DNA from: Costus lasius
Taxonomy: Eukaryota > Streptophyta > Magnoliopsida > Zingiberales > Costaceae
DNA: 64,000 nt
Reading direction: 5' to 3'
Assembly: GCA_027563935.2 (NCBI GenBank)
Contig: CM050450.1
Location: 27,453,439-27,517,438 of the forward strand
Position numbers and translations under genes: made by a program. Each line of letters starts with the position of its first letter. The stretch's first letter is position 1. The notes under the pieces were generated by a model that had not been told where the DNA came from, did no database searches, and saw nothing but the letters and a program-made list of their open reading frames with translations. Shown one piece after another: positions 1 to 10,454 of this stretch.

Positions 1-89
1 GAAGCGGGCTGAGCGTTAGCGATCGAACGTCTGGATTGTGAATAAACCTGGAAGGTCAGCGTGGAAGACGACGTGTACTTTCTGGCTTC

Positions 90-328
90 CATCGTTGCTG
101 GCCGTGGGTTCTGAAGAGAACCAGGTGGCCAACTCCGGTGACAACGAACAAGAGATGCAGGCAAGACGGCGATGACTTGAGTGCTGCTGGTGAGGTGGAT
201 GGTGCGAGAGGACTGGAAGCTGATGTTGATGCAAGTGGAAGGCGATGCGTACGGCTCCAACTCCCACTCCAACTCCCATCATTGCCAGCCATGGGTTCTA
301 AAAAGGATCAGGCGACCAACTCCGGCGG
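90..328. repeat. Imperfect direct duplication, offset 187 bp
   Basis: A block of about 50 bp starting at 90 is repeated from 277. Both copies contain a GGGTTCT word followed by a CAACTCCGG word. They differ at roughly one base in six, so the duplication is old. It has no recognised function. Confidence 0.6.
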
Positions 329-509
329 ATGGCAGTGCAAACATAGAAATGATGATCGGTGGGCAATGGTGGATCGTGTGAGAAGACAAGAGTTTCTCAC
401 AACTTCCTCTGATACCACTGACGCATGGCGGAAGTTTGGAAAGAGAAGAGAAGAGGAAGAAGATAAGTGAAGCTTCCAAATCCATGGAAGTTCAGGGAAG
501 AAGAGAAGA

Positions 510-640
510 GAAAGAGGGACCATCGGCTCACCCTCAACAACGCAAGACAAGGGGCCAGCGGCTCACCCTTGAACAAGCAAGAATGAGGGGCCAAAGGCTC
601 ACCCTCAAGGTAACAAGAAAGGGGCCAAAGGCTCACCCTA
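510..640. repeat. Short tandem repeat, four units of about 36 bp
   Basis: The word GGCTCACCCT recurs near 525, 561, 597 and 631, spaced 36, 36 and 34 bp. A GGGGCCA word precedes units two to four. This is a minisatellite of unknown role inside unclassified DNA. Confidence 0.7.
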
Positions 641-1536
641 ACCATAGCCTCACAAGGAGGAAGACACACCACGAAGGTTCCAAAAATACTTTCTTAACTT
701 CACTACTCAAAATGAGAATTACATTAATTTTATAGCCCTCTTCTCCCTACCGTTAACATAGTTTCTCAAAATATCTAAGGGCTGTCAATCCTTCCTTTCA
801 ACGAGGATGGTGGAGATTAATTACACTCTTGGGCTCCTCTTTCCTTGTGGACGAAGCAACTTTAGTTTTGATTTGTAAGTGCATGCGATCTTGGCTGAAG
901 ATTTAATTGTTTGCATGCGCATGCTGAAGCTTGGCTGGCCTTTGGAATGGCATGGCTGCAGGTTGAAGTTGCAGGCGTATGTGAATTAGCTAGAATAATT
1001 TGCATGCTTGTGATCCGTTGAGATTGGTGAAAAGCTGGCTGAGATTTGCATGCTTGTGACGTTGGAGTTGGCTACTTGCTTCCATTTGATTGGATGGAAA
1101 AATGCTTCACGTGAATGAGGCTGGCGTATGAACATAGGTTGGGGCTTTGGCATAATTATTGAAGCTTGGATGAGTTGGAATAGATGTTGACTGCAACTTG
1201 TGTGGATGTTGACTTTGCTGGACTTGATTGCAAATTTGATCTGAGCTTGACGTGATCTTTGGAACTTTGGTATTGCCCGCAATGTTGCATGTTGCTTGTT
1301 TCTTGGTAATGTTACGAGTTGACTGAAGTTGACTTGATTAGTCTTTTGAGCTTTGACCTTCTTTGAGATATTGACCTTGATATTGACTTAGCTAATCCTA
1401 AACTAATTAGGACCTAATACATTAACTAGGAATTTAAAATACTTTAAAAGGAAATAAAACCTAAACTAATCCTAATTGCAACAAAATAAAGGGAAAATAA
1501 ATACATAATTTAAGTTCTCAAAATGCTCCTACATCA

Positions 1537-2727
1537 AAACTCAAAAAGAACTAGAGCCTTTAAGAAGATCCACAAGGAAAAAAAAAAAGAGTACAATTTC
1601 AAATGCTTACATTGTATTTCTTCAAGAACATTAGGAAAATATTGACTCAATAGGAGATGATCCACTCACCTTCCATTAAGTAATTAGTTGTTCTAATGCT
1701 CCAAAGTGAATCTATGCCATGGGTAAAGAAATTTAATTTATAAAAGACAATGATGTTTGGGCTCTTGTACCATTGTCTGAATGAGTGAGACCTATTGGTT
1801 GTAAATGGATTTTTAAAATAAAAAGAGATTCACAAGACAATGTGGAAAGATTTAAAACATGTCTTATCACTAAAGGTTTCACTCAAAGGGAAGATATTGA
1901 CTATAAAGAGACTTTCTTTTCAGTTTTATCGAAAGACTCTTTTAGAATAATTATGGCTTTGGTAGAATATTTTGACCTTGAGCTTCATCAAATAGATGTT
2001 AATACAACTTTTCTCAATGGTGATATTGAGAAAATGATTTATATGTTACAACCAGAAAGATTATATTCAGACGGATCTAATCAATTGGTTTGTAAATTGA
2101 TTAAATTCATTTATGGGCTCAAGCAAGCTTCCATCAATGGTACCAAAAATTTTGTCAAGTAGTTCTCTCATTTAGTTTTGAGGTAAATACTGTTGAAGAT
2201 TATGTGTACCACAAGTTTAGTGGGAGTAGATTTATTTTTCTAGTTCTATATGTGAATAACATTTTGCTTGCTAGTAGTGATATGCAACTACTTTAGCATA
2301 CTAAGAAATTTGTTTTAAAGAAATTTAAAATGAAAGATCTTGGTGAAACATCTTTTGTATTAGAGATCCAAATTCATCATGATTATTCACGAAGAATCTT
2401 AGGATTATCACAAAAGGGTTATATTGAAAAATTATTGTAACAGTTTGACATCTAAAATTGTAGACCACTTGAAACCTCTGTGGCTAAAGGAGATAAATTC
2501 AATCTCAAACAATGTCCAAAAGGTGAAATTGATTCTAAGTTTCTAGAAAACATCCCTTATGCTTCAGAAGTAGGGAATTTGATCTATGCACAGGTCTACA
2601 CTCGTCCTGACCTTGCATACATTGTTAGAATGTTTGACAGTTATCAAAGTAATCTAGGAAGAGAATATTTAGTTGTAGCCAAAAGAGTTCTCAGATATTT
2701 ACAAAACACAAAAGATTATATACTCAC
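1537..2727 (+). pseudogene. Ty1/copia pol remnant: reverse transcriptase part
   Basis: This is a decayed copia reverse transcriptase (RVT_2 type). A linker resembling EPLRRSTR lies near 1550. RT blocks follow at 1785-2162: GCKWIFKIKRDS, ITKGFTQREDIDYKETF, FDLELHQIDVNTTFLNGDIE and IYGLKQAS. After a frameshift and stops, further RT/linker blocks at 2480-2727 include YTRPDLAYIVRMF and KRVLRYLQNTKDYILT. Gag, protease and integrase are missing on the left. The frame breaks at 2727, where a solo LTR is inserted (TSD ctcac at 2723-2727), and resumes at 10455 with the RNase H part. The copy is clearly inactive. Confidence 0.93.
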
Positions 2728-2840
2728 TAATGTGTCCGCAAGTGCACAGATACTCAAAGTAATAAAAGATATCGAACCCACAGGGACCTACGTGTTAAGT
2801 GCCAAATAATTGTGTTCTCATTAGCTAAGCAGTCAATAGT

Positions 2841-4304
2841 TGATGAGTGTTATTTTTATATAATTTAAAGTACCATTCATATGATCTTTTCAGGCTTTTG
2901 TCTTATTTTATATCTGAATTTAGTATCTTTTCTCGGTAAGTATAGAATCTTCACTATTTTTCGTATTATTTGTGAAATACAGGTCATTTTACCATATTTT
3001 CATGAATATTTTAATGATTGATGTTACGAGAAGATTCCTCACAATGCTAGGAGGTCACAGGTCAAATTTGAGGCAAATCAGAACTTTCTGCAGAGAACAC
3101 GGGCAGACCATGTTCACCGTCACGGCCATGATCATCTCGGTAGAACTCTGCAGCAATTTGTGAGCCAGACACGGCCTACCCGTTCCTCCCATCACGGTCG
3201 TGTTTACATCGTCGCAGACTACCGAACTCATCACGGCCTGGCCGTGATGGCCATCACACCCGTGACAGCTTCCGCCAGATTCGACCTTTCGACGGTTTTT
3301 CGCCCGATTTGGGTGATTCCGAAGTCGGAATTTGCTAAAATTTGGAGGGAAACTTTTTAACTGCCTAAGGAAGAGATAGAGCCATAAAATAGGATTTTTG
3401 AAGTGGTTTTTGGGGTCAAACTTTTGGAGGAACGCAATCTAGGGCGAAAAGGGGCGATTTTACTTGTTCGAGGGCTTGATTCGACCAGATTCTTTGGGGC
3501 TTTTGGGAGAAAACTGAAGATTCATCGTCTCCTACCCTTGTTATGTAATTTCCCTTCTTTTTGAATATATTTTCTTGGGTTTTCTTTGTCAAATGATGTA
3601 TGTATTAGAGTAAATCCCTAGTTCGGGACTCGGGTGTAGCCCGTTGAACAAATTCTCATGTGTAAAACATTATTATGAATCTCAGTGTTATTTTTAGTAA
3701 ATTAACTTATTTAATTGAGTTGTGCTTATTGCGTATGATTGTTCTAGCCAAACTTTTGTATGTGTTAAGTGTTACGAGATGAACTGAGAGGTATATCGTA
3801 ACACTCGAACTCTCTCATTTAATCTTGTGACTTGAATTACGAGAGTCGTTCAACGTCACTTGATGATTTACGATCTTTGATAGAGCCCAATGGGTCTCTT
3901 AGGTTAATTTTTCTACGAGAGTAGGAGATTAGCTTAAGCTAGACACCGGATTATGCTTTGAGAGAACGTAATCCGTACCCTAGGAGGGATCGCCTTAAGT
4001 TATTTACTGTCGGATTGCGCTTCGAGAGAAGGAGATCCGTTTTCTAATTCATTTTGATTCATTGATTTACATATAAAGTATTTAACGTGGTAAAACCTGA
4101 AGTTCCGAACATTTTTAAAACTATAACTTTCCCTACTAGTTGTTGATTTCTTTATTCGATACGTCTAGCTTAGTTTTGATTTTTCAATTCTTACTTTGAT
4201 TTGTCTAGCTATTGATGACACTTAAAGTTGGTACTTGACACCCTGCTCCCTTGGGACAATATTTTACTACTTCGATAGAAACCGTACACTTGCAGGGCAT
4301 ATCA
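2841..4304 (+). repeat. 5' LTR of the Athila-type element (1464 bp)
   Basis: It starts TGATGAGTG and ends GGGCATATCA. It matches 7222-8678 along its whole length with scattered substitutions and small indels. An array with CACGGCC/GGCCGTG palindromic words lies at about 3110-3270. The downstream half has a run of short polymorphic words around ACGAGA. Confidence 0.93.
3110..3270 (+). repeat. Palindrome-rich array in the 5' LTR
   Basis: CACGGCC-type words recur at 3119, 3193 and 3230 (about 74 and 37 bp apart). The last forms a strong inverted repeat, CATCACGGCC followed by GGCCGTGATG. The equivalent array in the 3' LTR is at about 7490-7660. It occupies a position comparable to palindromic arrays in two other Athila-type LTR families in this window. 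Confidence 0.75.
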
Positions 4305-4310
4305 AGTTTT

Positions 4311-4328
4311 TGGCACCGTTGCCGGGGA
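4311..4328 (+). promoter_or_regulatory. Primer binding site, tRNA-Asp type
   Basis: TGGCACCGTTGCCGGGGA lies 6 bp after the 5' LTR. It matches the usual Athila/Tat primer site for tRNA-Asp except for one base (A in place of G at position 5). This fixes the element's orientation and lineage. Confidence 0.85.
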
Positions 4329-4482
4329 GTAGGACGTAGTCAATATCGACTTAACTCGTAGCTCGTAGAATTGATAGACTAGATATTTTTTATTTTTGTT
4401 AGTTTTTAGTTTTAGATTCTTTTTCTGTATTTTTTTTCTTTATCTTTCTTCAAGCTTTTGATATTCTCTAGTATTTCTAAGC

Positions 4483-5524
4483 ATGTTTACTACTTCAATG
4501 AACTTTAATTCAGTTTCTTGTGAAATTTGTGGAAATGTTGGACATGGTGCTATTGACTGCCAGATTATGCCTTCTTCTTCTTCTTTTGATCTATCTTTAG
4601 ACCAGGTTCATGCGGTAGACATTATGAATCAGAGGCAACAGGACGATCCATTTTCAGGCATATACAACTCGGGATGAAGGAATAATCCCAATTTCTCCTA
4701 TTCGAACCAATCCGTACCCAGCTTTCCAAACAAACCTCACTGGTCAGGCTCAACAAGGAAATGTCAATAATCAGTTCTCTCATCCAAATTTCTAGTAACC
4801 GCTAGGGTTTCAGCAACAACAGTTTAATCCACAACAGAAATCTAATTTGGAGTTGCTTTTGGAAAATTTCGTCGCCACCCAAATAAAGCACAATGAGAGT
4901 GTGGACAAGTCTATTAGGCAATTGAATTCTACGGTGGGGCAATTGAATTCTAAGGTAGGTTCATTGATCACGCACTCTAGGATGCTGGAGAACCAGATTG
5001 CCCAGCAAGCAAGTTCATCAGCCCGACCCACTGGGAAGCTTCCTTCTCAACCCAAGGCAAATCCAAGGGAGCACTACAGCGCGATTTTGATATGCGGTAG
5101 CACCCAGATGAAAGATCCCCATATGTCACCTAGAGATGATTTTGTTAGAGAGTCTGAAGATGAAAGTAAAGATGCTCAATATTCAAAGAAGATATCTACA
5201 GAGTCTAGGATCGAGCAAGAGTCGGTCTATATTCTACCACCACCTTACAAGCACGATCCTCTTGTGACCTATTGTTTATATAATTTTGATGATTGTGCCA
5301 AACAGATGAGGCAGGAGGTGACTACTTATGTGGATTTGTTCGATGCAAGCCACAAAGTTGATCTTAAAAAATTGCTACACGAAAAGCTTGAAGTCAAGGA
5401 ACTACAGGGCGCTGGAAAGCAAGACTATGAGTTTAAATATCTTCCTATTCCACGCTATTTGAGGACATTTTTTTATTATACACCTATTATATTTGATGCT
5501 CATCTCTATAGGTGTAATTTTTAG
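4483..5524 (+). pseudogene. Decayed Athila-type gag
   Basis: The 5' part (4483-4677) reads through a zinc-knuckle-like CEICGNVGHGAIDC and then hits a stop at 4675. The frame then shifts through an N/Q-rich stretch. The C-terminal part (4847-5524, 225 residues) has a coiled-coil-like segment of repeated QLNS words, then ENQIAQQASS and a LPSQPKANPREHYSAI block. That order is typical of the C-terminal half of Athila/Tat gag. The frame ends in a short unrelated tail, followed directly by the conserved post-gag hairpin. There is no protease or pol. The gag probably no longer makes a full product. Confidence 0.8.
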
Positions 5525-5602
5525 GCGACGAAGAAAGGGACATTTACATGCCATTTCTTTCGCCTTTAATCCATTAGACGTGCATTGATACATAGACATT
5601 GG

Positions 5603-5648
5603 TCAAGCTAATGACCATAAATAAGCGCTACTTGGGAGGCATCCCAAG
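5603..5648 (+). promoter_or_regulatory. Conserved post-gag RNA hairpin motif
   Basis: GGTCAAGCTAATGAC is followed by AGCGCT and the hairpin CTTGGGAGGCATCCCAAG (5631-5648; 6-bp stem, AGGCAT loop). The same string in the same order appears after gag in the second Athila-type element (51627-51674), although the neighbouring sequence has diverged. From memory, a similar string follows the pol gene of autonomous Athila elements. That would mean pol was deleted between gag and this motif. Its function is unknown. Confidence 0.75.
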
Positions 5649-7182
5649 GATCTATCTTTTATTATGTTCTATTTGTTTATGTTGTGTTGTTTTGATAATA
5701 TGTTGTGATGACCCATAGCATTATTTTTCTTGTTTTATACATTGAATAGCATCCTATTGACATTTGCAACTTTTGTTATTTTTCAGAGAATTTTTGCTCA
5801 TCGCCAAAGTGTTCACAGCCATGATCGCCTCACCGATGCTAGCGTGGTCTGCCAAAGTGTTCACGGGTAAGCCGTGATCACCATCACGGCTGTGCTTTGC
5901 CTTCGTCGCTTATAAAAGGGGCACGACGGCGGAACTTAGGGTTCATACCTGTTCTTAGTGCCACCGCCGTAGCGTTGGTGATTTGTTCATGATATGCGCC
6001 CTGTGGTGAGAGCATTTATGCTCTTTTGTCTACTTTAGTAAGTTATTTTTCTTTTACTTGCTATTCTTATACTTTTACTACATAGGAGACTATGCAGTTC
6101 TTTGCCGTGGGTAGAGGGTTTCCCTCTTTGTTTGTGTTTATTGTTAGTGTACTTTTAGTGTGTTTGTGCTATGTTTATGTGATGTTTCATGCACTGAGTT
6201 TCTATGATGTTTTTCATGCTTATATTTTGATTCTGAGACTGTGTCAAAATTCTAATTCTGTGATGTTTATGCTATCTTTATTTGTCTGAATAATTAAGCT
6301 AGTCCGAGTTACCATTGTGGCATTAAAATGTGTTTGTTCTTTGGTTAAAGTGCTTTTTATCATGCCAACATTACATAGTTACCTAGCTTTTAGATTATAA
6401 TTGAGTATGATTCTATTGTAGCATGAATGATATTCAATAGGTAAACTTTTCTTCTGATTTAGTTTTAAAACACGATTACATACTATGACTTCATTTTATT
6501 TATTGTATTCCTTTCATTGAACCATCTGAGAAGGAGATACCATGGATGTTAAAACAAAAAAAAATAAAAAAAGATTTGGGAAACAAAAAGGACAGTGGTA
6601 CCTAAGTGATGGTGAATCAAATGATTCATCCAACTTGGCACTATCGAGAGAAACAAAAAAAAACAAAAAAAAAATGAATAAGATGAGTCATGCAAAAAAG
6701 AAGTAATAGTGAACAACTCCACTTTCTTCTATCATTGATTAGGTGTGAAGAAATGAGTTTGTGTGCATTATGTGATGTACACACTCTGAATCTGTTTTCT
6801 AACTAAGTACCGGGGGTGCATTCATCACAAATGATTGTCTTTCGTGTAACAAGGTTGAAAACATATTCAGGGAAATAGCTTGAGGCAACCGATGATAATT
6901 CATGATTCTATGTTTAGAAAAAAAAATACATCCTGGTGAATTCTGATTAGTTTGGTGACTTTAGAAGGAATTGATGGTAATGTTTAGTTTTAGTATGAAT
7001 AGTGCTTAATCCTTTTTCAGATGTTGAGGTATAACCTAGCAAATTGATTTATGTTTTCAGTATTAATTGTATCTCAATTGTCTTCTAAGGTTGAAGGTAG
7101 AGTGTAATGTTTTTCATATTAGTAAGTGCTTTAGCTTTAGAACATCCTTCTTTCATTACCATTTGGTTCCTAGCTAGTTTAA
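5649..7182 (+). other. Long non-coding interior of the Athila-type element
   Basis: No conserved protein is seen. A small palindromic array lies at about 5800-5900 (words such as GTGATCACCATCACGG). It is followed at 5911 by TATAAAAGGGG, a strong TATA-box match. Downstream are T-rich sequence, a 65-residue very hydrophobic frame (6092-6289) that is probably chance, and A-rich runs near 6560 and 6655. The layout palindromes-TATA resembles the LTR promoter of the related element at 48144-50070. Confidence 0.6.
5911..5921 (+). promoter_or_regulatory. TATA-box-like site inside the element interior
   Basis: TATAAAAGGGG lies directly downstream of the internal palindromic array, far from either LTR. 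An identical TATAAAAGGGG is in the LTR of the second Athila-type element at 48703. Whether it drives transcription cannot be judged from sequence. Confidence 0.45.
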
Positions 7183-7221
7183 TTGCTTGAGGACAAGCAA
7201 GATTTTAAGTCTGTGATATTT
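7183..7221 (+). promoter_or_regulatory. Pre-LTR hairpin and degraded polypurine tract
   Basis: TTGCTTGAGGACAAGCAA (7183-7200) forms a 7-bp stem with an AGGA loop. It ends 21 bp before the 3' LTR. The following stretch, where a purine-rich primer for plus-strand DNA is expected, has little purine bias left. Confidence 0.7.
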
Positions 7222-8678
7222 TGATGAGTGTTATTTTTATATAATTTAAAGTATCATTCATATGATCTTTTCAGGCTTTTGTCTTGTTTTGTATCTGAAT
7301 TTAGTATCTTTTTTCGTTAAGTACAGAATCTTCACTATTTTTCATATTATTTGTGAAATGCAAGCTATTTTACCATATTTTCATAAATATTTTAATGATT
7401 TGATGTTACGAGAAGATTCCTCACAGTGCTAGGAGGTCATAGGTAAAATTTGAGGCAAATCAGAACTTTCTGCAGAGAACACGGGCAGGCCATGTTCACT
7501 ATCACGACCATGATCATCTCGGCAGAACTCTGTAGCAATCTGAGCCAGACACGGCCTACCCGTTCTCCCATCACGGCCATGTTTACATCGTCGCAGACTG
7601 CCGAACTCATCACGGCCTGGTCGTGATGGCCATCACGTCCGTGATAGCTTCCGCCAGATTCGACCTTTCGACGGTTTTTCGCTCGATTTGGGTGATTCCG
7701 AAGTCGGAATTTGCTAAAATTTGGAGGGAAACTTCCTAACTGCCTAAGGAAGAGATAGAGCCATAAAATAGGATTTTTAGAGCGGTTTTTGGGGTTGAAC
7801 TTTCAGAGGAACGCAACCTAGGGCGAAAAGGGGCGATTTTGCTTGTTCGAGGGCTTGATTCGACCAGATTCTTTGGGGCTTTTGAGAGAAAACTGAAGAT
7901 TCATCGTCTCCTACCCTTGTTATGTAATTTCTCTTCTTTTGAATATATTTTTTTGGGTTTTCTTTGTCAAACGATGTATGCTTTAGAGTAAAACCCTAGT
8001 TCGGGACTCGGGTGTAGCCCGTTGATCAAATTCTCATGTGTAAAATATTATTATGAATCTCAGTGTTATTTTTAGTAAATTAACTTATTTAATTGAGTTG
8101 TGCTTATTACGTATGATTGTTCTGGCTAAACTTTTGTATGTGTTAAGTGTTACGAGATGAACTGAGAGGTGAATCGTAACACTCGAACTCTCTCATTTAA
8201 TCTTGTGACTTGAATTACGATAGTCGTTCAACGTCACTCAAGGATTTACGATCTTTCATAGAGCCCAATGGGTCTCTTAAGTTAGTTTTGCTACGAGAGT
8301 CGTTAGCTTAAGCTAGACACCGGATTATGCTTTGAGAGAAGGTAATCCATACCCTAGGAGGGATTGCCTTAAGTTATTTACTGTCGGATTGCGCTTCGAG
8401 AGAAGGAGATCCGTTTTCTAATTCGTTTTGGTTCATTGATTTACATATAAAGCATTCAATGTGGTAAAACCTGAAGTTCCGAACGTTTCTAAAACTATAA
8501 CTTTCCCTACTAGTTGTTGATTTCTTCAGTCGATACGTCTAGCATAGTTTAGATTTTTCAATTCTTACTTTGATTTGTCTAGCTATTGATGACACTTAAA
8601 GTTGGTACTTGACACCCTGCTCCCATGGGACGATATTTTACTACTTCGATAGAAACTGTACACTTGCGGGGCATATCA
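7222..8678 (+). repeat. 3' LTR of the Athila-type element (1457 bp)
   Basis: Direct copy of 2841-4304 with matching TG...CA termini. The copies show roughly 4-6 percent difference in the stretches I compared. The palindromic array is at about 7490-7660. Confidence 0.93.
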
Positions 8679-9860
8679 ATCGTCAATAGAATCAGTCAAA
8701 AGAAAACGATTGGAAACTATTACGAATTATTAGAGAGAGAAAATTGGGACTAGGGTTTCATCCTCCTTAATTTCTATGACTGGACAAAAATATGTGTTTA
8801 AAATAAGTAATATGACAAGGAAAGTTAAAATCACCGAACAACCTTCACTTTCGTAACTTGCTATTCAGTGTTTAAAATAAGTATTCTGATAAGGAAAGTT
8901 AAAATCACTCTCGTGGCTTAACTCTCAGTGTCAACATTTCAAGCAAAATTAAATATTCTCATATCTTAATTTCACAGGTTTTACTTAAGGGTTTCTAACA
9001 ATCCAAATCATCTCTCGGTCTATATTTTCATGTCTAACTTAATAAAATTCCTAGATGAAATTATCAATAAGAATTTATGCTTCAAAAATCATCATTTAAA
9101 AACAAATCTATTCCCATTGCCTAAGTTTCTAAAACCATAATTTAAGGGTTCCAAGTTTTGTAAATCACCTCTCAGTACATTTTACAAACTCTAAAACATG
9201 CTGATATTCTGAAACTAGAAAAGATTAAAGACAATAATCACAAAAGCAAAATTATCATATCTAAGAACAACTGACAAAAAAATAGAAATCATCTAGTTAT
9301 TTCAGAAATAAAGAGGATTACTCCCCCCTGTCCCAAAAAGGTTTTTACGCTATCATGGTGGAAGAAATACAATAATTATTCATCTTAGAAAAATTGAAAT
9401 TCGAAGAATGAAAAATTAGGGTTACTAATGTTACAGGGGTGTGAAAAATTTCACAACCCGTAATTACTTGTGAAAATGTACTGTGAATAGTAGCCCCCTC
9501 TCGAATTTTGCTGATTTCTCCTTCAATCCAACTCCGCTTGATCTGAAACTTTCTAGATGTCTTCTTCTCCTCCAAACGTAGCATCCCTGTAAATTTTATC
9601 ATCTAAGATGCTCTGTATGTCTTTCAGCGAAGAACCTTAAGGCGGCGGCGATCTCTCTAATTTTTCCTTCTCTTGTGGATTAAAATTGGGGATCTTTGCC
9701 CTGAAATCTTCTCCTCCTCTTATAGATCACTCCCATTCTTTTCGATTTTGAAATCATGTCCTAAATCTCCCAAATTCGGCTTCACAAATTTTGGTTACAG
9801 TAACTCGCGGAAGACTCGGGCAACTCAGTTGGTTAATTCAGATTTATGGCCATGGAATTT

Positions 9861-10200
9861 ATTACGGCAGTGCCGTAATCTTCTCTGTGCAAAATTCTAG
9901 AACAATTACGGCCTGTAATAATAAGCACGGTAGTGCCATGATTTGCTCTATGTAATCTTCTGGGATAATTATGGTCGGTGACAATTATCACAGCGGTGCC
10001 GTGATTTCTCTTTTATGCTTCAAATTTATCTTGATAAAATTATGGCCATAATAAAAATTACGATAGTGCCGTAATCTTCTCTATGCAAAAATATCTAGAA
10101 ACCACGGTTGAGAAAAATAATTATGGTGGTGCCGTGATTTATTATGTAGGTTCCAGTAAAAACATGGCCATAATAATAATTACGGCCCTGCTATAATTTC
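9861..10200 (-). repeat. Periodic array with palindromic cores in the solo LTR
   Basis: The core ATTACGGCAGTGCCGTAAT (9861-9879) recurs in degenerate form near 9926, 9988, 10058 and 10121, with a sixth weak copy near 10180. Spacing is about 63-70 bp. Each core is followed by a second, weaker palindrome of the TTACGGCC/GGCCATAA kind. The related plus-strand LTR has the same core at 48514. Confidence 0.8.
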
Positions 10201-10454
10201 ACCTTAAGCTCGAAATTGCTTGAAAATTGGCTGGTAATTCTCTCTTGATGATTGAACTTCATCCATGCACTCAGATTATTTCAAAAATCCATCGAAATTT
10301 AACCTTTTCTACCTAAAATTGATCAAAAACTTGAAGAGGTGAAGATTCTGAAATATTTGACGAATAAGGCTTAAAAATAAACAAAAGAGCATGAATTTGA
10401 CTCAAAAAGACCAAACAATCAATATAAAATTCACTATGAATTTTTGAGTCATCA

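Larger units (their letters stand above)
1..1536 (-). other. Unclassified repetitive DNA, possibly part of a minus-strand LTR
   Basis: No protein family is recognisable in either strand; the short frames here are low-complexity. The right edge is the clearest clue. Copia-like coding sequence starts abruptly just after position 1536, and the minus strand read leftwards from 1536 begins with TG (TGATGTAGGAGCATTTTGAG), a plausible LTR terminus. The other end would lie outside the window. The segment contains a duplicated block (90-328) and a 36-bp tandem repeat (510-640). The stretch 700-1536 is AT-rich with many TTGAC/GTCAA words and nothing else I can name. This could equally be host intergenic DNA that replaced the 5' part of the copia element. 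Confidence 0.3.
2841..8678 (+). mobile_element. Athila-type non-autonomous LTR retrotransposon (no pol)
   Basis: This element is complete in structure. It has direct LTRs 2841-4304 and 7222-8678, a tRNA-Asp-like primer site at 4311, a decayed gag (4483-5524), a conserved post-gag hairpin (5603-5648), a long non-coding interior and a hairpin just before the 3' LTR. No reverse transcriptase or integrase is visible in the 2.9-kb interior, so it would depend on a partner element. The flanks atagt (2836-2840) and atcgt (8679-8683) are a probable 5-bp TSD with one later change. The sampled LTRs differ by a few percent, so the insertion is moderately old. The element lies inside a solo LTR that is itself inside a copia remnant. 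Confidence 0.9.
2728..10454 (-). mobile_element. Solo LTR of an Athila-type family, split by a younger element
   Basis: The two pieces (2728-2840 and about 8684-10454, roughly 1.88 kb together) form one minus-strand LTR. They are related end to end to the plus-strand LTR at 48144-50070. The right piece contains the reverse complement of that LTR's GATGAAACCCTAGTCCCAGT region, and the left piece matches its 3' end around GTGCACTTGCGGACACAACA. The 5-bp TSD ctcac (2723-2727 and 10455-10459) flanks it, and the interrupted copia frame continues directly on the far side. No internal region remains, so this is a solo LTR left by LTR-LTR recombination. The left terminus reads TAATGTG instead of the expected TGTTGTG, so that end has mutated. 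Confidence 0.85.

Noticed and set aside
6092..6289. 65-residue hydrophobic frame, membrane-protein-like
   Set aside because: T-rich DNA gives Phe/Leu/Val runs by chance; no relative or upstream context supports a gene.
2832..8688. 8-bp word gtcaatag on both sides of the first Athila-type element as a TSD
   Set aside because: It is not flush with the LTR ends (1 and 2 bp away); the 5-bp pair atagt/atcgt fits the LTR termini better.
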